DNA from: Tissierellaceae bacterium
GTDB lineage: Bacteria > Bacillota > Clostridia > Tissierellales > Tissierellaceae
Direction of reading: 5' to 3'
Assembly (NCBI GenBank): GCA_023229175.1
Contig: JALNZV010000012.1
Coordinates: forward strand, 1-64,000
Length of the DNA stretch: 64,000 nt
Below, in pieces: positions 60,570 through 64,000 of the stretch; the stretch's first letter is position 1, and each line of letters opens with the position of its first letter. The translations under genes were made by a program, and so were the position numbers. The notes below the pieces were generated by a model. It saw only the letters and a program-made list of their open reading frames with translations, had not been told where the DNA came from and ran no database searches.

Positions 60570-61484
60570 CTATTCCAAAGCAGTTTTTAGATTTTCTAAG
60601 TTCCTTCTCATCATAGAAAAGTAATCTTCCCCCGATCGGATTTGTTCCAAAGTTAGACCGCCCACCGGGTTAAATACCAGTAGGTCCGCCCCCACTTCAC
60701 TGGCAATGGTCTCTGAAAACTTGGGACTAGCCAGTTCTTCAAAGAATATATATTTTATGTCCCTTTCTCTGACAAGCTCCACCAACTCCGCCATCTTTCT
60801 AGGTGATGGCTCCTCCTGAGGCGACAAGCCGGTAATTGGTATTTGATTGAGTCCATATCTCTTTGCCAAATATCCTACGGCTGCATGGGCCATAACCACG
60901 TCTTTTCTAGTGATATCTGCTAGACCATCCTTAAACTCCCTGTCCAACTCGTCGAACTCTTCATTTAGGGAAGCCAGATTGCCCTCATAAAACTCCCTAT
61001 TGTCCTCATCCGCCCCAACTATAGTCTGAAATATCCTCTTTGAAAGCTCCTTGGCTATGATGGGATCCAACCATATATGAGGGTCGTCGTTTTCCATCAA
61101 ACCCTCTCCTGCCTTTAGGACCTTAAGGCCCCTTGCCTCCAAGTCTCCGCTAATTTTCTCTGCCCAAGGGTCCATAGGCTCGCCTAAATATATAAAGACA
61201 TCTGCATCCGAAAATATGGCTATTTGCTTAGGGGAAGGCTCAAAATCGTGGGGTTCTACTCCAGGGGGGACGATGTTTTCCACAATTAGTTTGTCGCCCC
61301 CAATTTTCTTTGCAAAATCGTATATGGGATAAAAGGTTGTATAGACCCATACTTTTATATCCTCATCGTCTAAATCCCCAACAGAAATATTACCTCCCTT
61401 GCCTTGGCAACCTACTGTAGAGACAACCATACTTATTCCTATAATTATAATTATTATAGCCTTTAGTTTACCTATTATTCTCAT
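60570..61484 (-). CDS. znuA: Zinc-binding lipoprotein ZnuA
   Basis: Cluster A-I metal-binding protein. The ATG at 61484 is spaced 6 nt from GGAGGG (ATG at 61490 touches it). Lipobox STVGC after the signal helix. Metal ligands appear in GVEPHDFEPSP, NDDPHIWLDP and VMAHAAVGYL, with a final acidic ligand near DLLVFNPVGG. The His-rich loop seen in some ZnuA proteins is missing. Mn or Fe transport is an alternative, but zur downstream points to Zn. Confidence 0.92.
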   Translation of the reverse strand: MRIIGKLKAIIIIIIGISMVVSTVGCQGKGGNISVGDLDDEDIKVWVYTTFYPIYDFAKKIGGDKLIVENIVPPGVEPHDFEPSPKQIAIFSDADVFIYLGEPMDPWAEKISGDLEARGLKVLKAGEGLMENDDPHIWLDPIIAKELSKRIFQTIVGADEDNREFYEGNLASLNEEFDELDREFKDGLADITRKDVVMAHAAVGYLAKRYGLNQIPITGLSPQEEPSPRKMAELVELVRERDIKYIFFEELASPKFSETIASEVGADLLVFNPVGGLTLEQIRSGEDYFSMMRRNLENLKTALE

Positions 61485-61496
61485 GTACATCCCTCC

Positions 61497-61524
61497 AATT
61501 GCAACTTATTTGCATTTGCATTTA
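61497..61524 (-). promoter_or_regulatory. Operator candidate of the znu operon
   Basis: Minus strand AAATGCAAATGCAAATAAG followed by TTGCAATT: a direct TGCAA repeat and an inverted TTGCA. It lies just after the -10 box, over the predicted start of transcription, where a Zur-type repressor would block it. It is not the known Bacillus Zur box. Confidence 0.45.
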
Positions 61525-61526
61525 CT

Positions 61527-61555
61527 ATTATATAGCTTACCCAATTATATGTCAA
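61527..61555 (-). promoter_or_regulatory. Promoter of znuACB-zur
   Basis: Perfect TTGACA at 61555-61550, 17-nt spacer, TATAAT at 61532-61527 on the minus strand; a strong promoter consistent with control by repression. Confidence 0.85.
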
Positions 61556-61589
61556 TTATTCTATGGAAATTAAATTTGTGGAAAAGTTC

Positions 61590-61618
61590 TTGACAAAATA
61601 GGACTTTACAATTATTAT
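61590..61618 (+). promoter_or_regulatory. Promoter of the amino-acid transporter T-box leader
   Basis: TTGACA at 61590-61595, 17-nt spacer, TATTAT at 61613-61618. Confidence 0.75.
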
Positions 61619-61639
61619 TAAATCTAATGTTAAATATTT

Positions 61640-61880
61640 TAAAATATTTTCGATGCAGAGAGTAGTCGGGAAATTTGTTTTACAGAGAGCTGGAGCTGCT
61701 GAGAACCAGTAAATAAAGTCTCAATGAACAGGACTGCTGAAATGGATAGGACAAAGCCAAGGCAAGTATCTTATCCCGCTTCAAGGCGTTATTTGTCAAA
61801 GTTGAATCTATTTAGATTTCAATTAGAGTGGCACCGCGGGTATATTACTCGTCTCTTTCTTAGAGGCGAGTTTTTTAATT
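61640..61880 (+). promoter_or_regulatory. T-box leader of the amino-acid ABC transporter
   Basis: Full-length T-box. K-turn side GCAGAGAGTAGT (61655-61666), Stem I pairing GTAGT (61662-61666) with ACTGC (61733-61737), AG bulge CAGAGAGCTGG (61683-61693), T-box core GAGTGGCACCGCGGG (61826-61840), terminator CTCGTCTCT/AGAGGCGAG (61848-61871) and T-run. The specifier should lie in 61716-61732; AAC, ACA and CAG are all possible and I cannot decide. Confidence 0.9.
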
Positions 61881-61893
61881 ATAAAATTTAGGA

Positions 61894-62559
61894 GTGAATA
61901 ATTTGAACATTATTAATTTGCTTATTAAATATAAGCACTACTACTTAGTTGGAGTTAAAATAACATTATTATTATCATTTTTATCCTTAATCTTTGGTAC
62001 TACATTGGGCTCATTGCTAAGTCTTTTAAAATTGTCAAAATACAAAATACCAAAGGCCCTATCGACGGTCTATATAGAGGTGGTCCGTGGGACTCCTATG
62101 ATGGTGCAAATTGCTTTGGTTTATTTTGGCAGCTACGTAATGATTGGAATGGATATCAGCGGATTTGCTGCAGCACTAATAGCAGTGTCGTTAAATAGTG
62201 CAGCCTATGTGGCGGAGATTATCCGCTCAGGTATACAGTCCATCGACAAAGGTCAGATGGAGGCCAGTAGAAGCTTGGGAATATCTGAAAGACAAACCAT
62301 GAGATACATTATACTGCCCCAAGCTGTAAAAAATATATTGCCAGCCCTAGGCAATGAATTTGTAACCTTGATAAAAGAAACATCTGTAGCCTCCACCATT
62401 GGAGTTGCGGATTTGATGTATGCGTCGAAAATAGTGCAAAGTAACAGTTTTCAGCCCTTTAACCCTTTGATAATAGTGGCGGGAATATATTTCCTATTTA
62501 CATTTACTTTATCCCAATTAATCGGAGTATTTGAAAGGAGTCTGTCCCACAATGATTAG
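61894..62559 (+). CDS. Polar amino-acid ABC transporter permease
   Basis: 221 aa, His/Glu/Gln/Arg permease family. About five helices; the cytoplasmic EAA-type loop is MEASRSLGISERQTMRYIILPQ in part (EASRSLGIS...ILPQAVKNILPAL). It begins with TTG (61903 region) or the frame start after GGAG at 61889; its stop overlaps the ATPase start. Substrate unknown; T-box control implies a proteinogenic amino acid. Confidence 0.92.
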   Translation: MNNLNIINLLIKYKHYYLVGVKITLLLSFLSLIFGTTLGSLLSLLKLSKYKIPKALSTVYIEVVRGTPMMVQIALVYFGSYVMIGMDISGFAAALIAVSLNSAAYVAEIIRSGIQSIDKGQMEASRSLGISERQTMRYIILPQAVKNILPALGNEFVTLIKETSVASTIGVADLMYASKIVQSNSFQPFNPLIIVAGIYFLFTFTLSQLIGVFERSLSHND

Positions 62560-63280
62560 AATAGAAAATTTAAATAAGTATTTTGGCGATAAACACATAT
62601 TAAAAGATATAAATCTGGAAATAAAGGACGGAGAAGTCATTGGACTAATAGGGCCCTCTGGTTCTGGAAAAAGTACGTTGATTAGGTGTATGAATTTCCT
62701 AGAGATACCCACTTCAGGAAATGTCTATATTGACGAAAAAGACTTATCCACTTTGGGGAATGAGATAGATAAGGTAAGACAGCAAATAGGAATGGTGTTT
62801 CAGCATTTTCACTTGTTTCCCCATAAAACCGTATTGGAAAATATAACTTTAGCCCCAGTGCTTACAGGTAAACTGGCAAAGACCCAAGCAGAAGAAAAAG
62901 CATTGGAATTGCTTAAAACCATGGATTTATTGGACAAAAAAGATGTATATCCAAATTCTCTGTCCGGTGGACAAAAACAGAGAATTGCCATAGCCAGATC
63001 CCTAGCCATGGATCCGAAGATAATGCTATTTGACGAAGTCACTTCTGCTCTAGACCCTGAAATGGTAGGGGAAGTCCTAAATGTGATGAAGGGCCTAGCA
63101 AGTACCGGTATGACGATGATAGTGGTCACCCATGAAATGGCCTTTGCAAAACAGGTGGCAGACAGGGTAATATTTATGAGCGATGGAGAAATTGTCGAAT
63201 CTAATACTGCCGTTGAACTCTTTGAAAATCCACAAAATATTAGGACAAAAGAGTTTTTATCGAAAGTTTTGGAATATTAA
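62552..63280 (+). CDS. Polar amino-acid ABC transporter ATP-binding protein
   Basis: About 242 aa from the ATG at 62552, overlapping the permease stop by 8 nt; AAAGGAG lies 12 nt upstream. Walker A GPSGSGKSTLIR, Q-loop GMVFQHFHLFPHKT, signature LSGGQKQRIAIARSLAM, Walker B MLFDEVTSALDPE (Val where Pro is usual) and VTHEMAFA are all present, the GlnQ/HisP pattern. Confidence 0.94.
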   Translation: MIRIENLNKYFGDKHILKDINLEIKDGEVIGLIGPSGSGKSTLIRCMNFLEIPTSGNVYIDEKDLSTLGNEIDKVRQQIGMVFQHFHLFPHKTVLENITLAPVLTGKLAKTQAEEKALELLKTMDLLDKKDVYPNSLSGGQKQRIAIARSLAMDPKIMLFDEVTSALDPEMVGEVLNVMKGLASTGMTMIVVTHEMAFAKQVADRVIFMSDGEIVESNTAVELFENPQNIRTKEFLSKVLEY

Positions 63281-63305
63281 ACCCACTTTCATATGAAAGT
63301 GGGTT
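63278..63305. terminator. Bidirectional terminator
   Basis: Perfect 28-nt palindrome built on AAACCCACTTTCAT and its complement, between the convergent ATPase and binding-protein genes. Confidence 0.9.
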
Positions 63306-63326
63306 TTCCCATGTTTGTCTGCGTGA

Positions 63327-64000
63327 TTAGTCTATATTTTGTTCACTTAATTCTTGGGCTTCTAGGAACCATTCTTCGACTAGCCCCTTTTCTTTCATTT
63401 CATCTATTAGGCTATTCATGTACTCTACCAAATCGTCGTTGCCCTTTTGCGTTGCAATGGCTGTACCTTCTGATAAGTTTTTAATGACTAAGCCATCAGC
63501 CACTATAATATCTTCATTGACCTTGGCAAAGGATGAAGTGACTACGGATTCCATCAATACACAATCCACCTTGCCAGTTTTCAGATTCATTATGGCATCT
63601 GAATTTGTTCCAAAGCTTTTAACCAATGCATCCTCAATATCGTTGGCAACCTCCTCTTGAGTAGTGCCAAGCTGTACACCTATGGTCTTGCCTATTAAAT
63701 CGTCCTCTGTTTTATATTCCCTATTATCGTCTTTTTTCACCAATACTGCAATATCAGCCTCGTAGTAAATGTCGGAAAAATTAGCCTCTTCCAGCCTTTC
63801 TGGCGTCGGGTTCATGGCAGCAACTATAATGTCAATCATCTCAGAGCCTACCGCCCCTAATAGATTGCTAAAGTCCATGTCTTTTATCTCTAAAGTAACT
63901 CCCAAATCATCTGCAATATACTTCGCTATCGCAATATCCAGGCCAACTATTTCGTCTTTGCCGTCAATCATGGCGTGAAACTCAAATGGCGGATAATCTG
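63327..64000 (-). CDS. Amino-acid ABC transporter binding protein (partial, 5' end off the window)
   Basis: At least 224 aa of a type II periplasmic-binding-protein fold. The frame stays open to the right edge; the codons before the ATG at 63971 read DYPPFEFHA, the conserved start of the ligand-binding domain, so the true start and lipoprotein signal lie beyond base 64000. Landmarks are GLDIAIAKYIADDLGV, VAAMNPTPERLEEANFSDIYYE and GVQLGTTQE. It is convergent with its likely permease and ATPase and so has a separate promoter. Confidence 0.93.
   Translation of the reverse strand, partial: DYPPFEFHAMIDGKDEIVGLDIAIAKYIADDLGVTLEIKDMDFSNLLGAVGSEMIDIIVAAMNPTPERLEEANFSDIYYEADIAVLVKKDDNREYKTEDDLIGKTIGVQLGTTQEEVANDIEDALVKSFGTNSDAIMNLKTGKVDCVLMESVVTSSFAKVNEDIIVADGLVIKNLSEGTAIATQKGNDDLVEYMNSLIDEMKEKGLVEEWFLEAQELSEQNID

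Noticed and set aside
1..64000. CRISPR arrays, prophage, intact insertion sequences, tRNA genes
   Set aside because: No regularly spaced repeats, no transposase or phage genes and no tRNA-like cloverleaf sequence were found by reading; a dedicated scan could still find a missed tRNA.

Overview
The window looks like chromosomal DNA of a low-GC, endospore-forming, anaerobic Firmicute, most likely a Clostridia/Tissierellia-type amino-acid fermenter; the exact taxon cannot be fixed from the sequence alone. The evidence is the sporulation genes (spoIIE, spoVT, spoVG, yabP, yabQ, a SpoVB-like flippase), two T-box leaders, a one-iron superoxide reductase, a Na+-pumping methylmalonyl-CoA decarboxylase, beta-oxidation-type hbd and crt, and strong AGGAGG ribosome sites with many GTG and TTG starts. 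I see no prophage, no CRISPR array and no intact insertion sequence.

Layout. Positions 1-394 hold the 5' end of a 16S rRNA gene (minus strand) and its tandem promoters. From 395 to 41400 nearly everything is on the minus strand and follows the Bacillus subtilis spoVG-to-lysS order: spoVG, glmU, prs, pth, mfd, prsA, spoVT, flippase, mazG, hup, yabO, yabP, yabQ, divIC, S1 protein, spoIIE, tilS, hpt, ftsH, then coaX, dusB, greA, lysS, rRNA. Between ftsH and the ECF transporter/coaX pair, where B. subtilis has the two genes adjacent, sits a metabolic block of about 14 kb (6183-20730). One half is a complete module for converting succinyl-CoA to propionyl-CoA with Na+ export (mcmA, mcmB, meaB, mce, mmdA, mmdD, mmdC, mmdB). 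The other half is a TAXI-TRAP transporter, a class III aminotransferase, a BKACE (Kce-type) enzyme and a DUF3870-like protein.

From 41.6 to 64 kb the genes are on mixed strands: murC, an LCP ligase, hbd-crt, a PAS/PP2C phosphatase, a PduO-type cobalamin adenosyltransferase (which would supply the mutase cofactor), a THUMP RNA methyltransferase, superoxide reductase, T-box-tyrS, xpt, a questin-oxidase-like protein, a PAS-GGDEF-EAL protein, a methyltransferase, an AhpD-like protein, a stalk-domain glucosaminidase, the znuABC-zur zinc-uptake operon, and a T-box-controlled amino-acid ABC transporter whose binding-protein gene lies convergently and runs off the right edge.

Most interesting result. 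Two copies of a previously unrecognised (to me) structured leader RNA of about 60 nt occur in the same orientation, one before the TAXI transporter gene (20631-20725) and one before the aminotransferase gene (17018-17123). Three blocks are shared almost exactly. Each copy has a closing helix UACUG/CAGUA, and the CAGUA strand is also the 5' arm of a strong terminator whose other sequence is not shared. This is the architecture of a transcriptional ON riboswitch that would induce both uptake and breakdown of one unknown nitrogenous substrate. Other points worth a look are a Spo0A/sigma-A type promoter with a 21-nt spacer at spoIIE, a sigma-H type promoter at spoVG, a probable AUA start codon, a very short tyrS T-box with UAC in a hairpin loop, and a palindrome between direct repeats after prsA.
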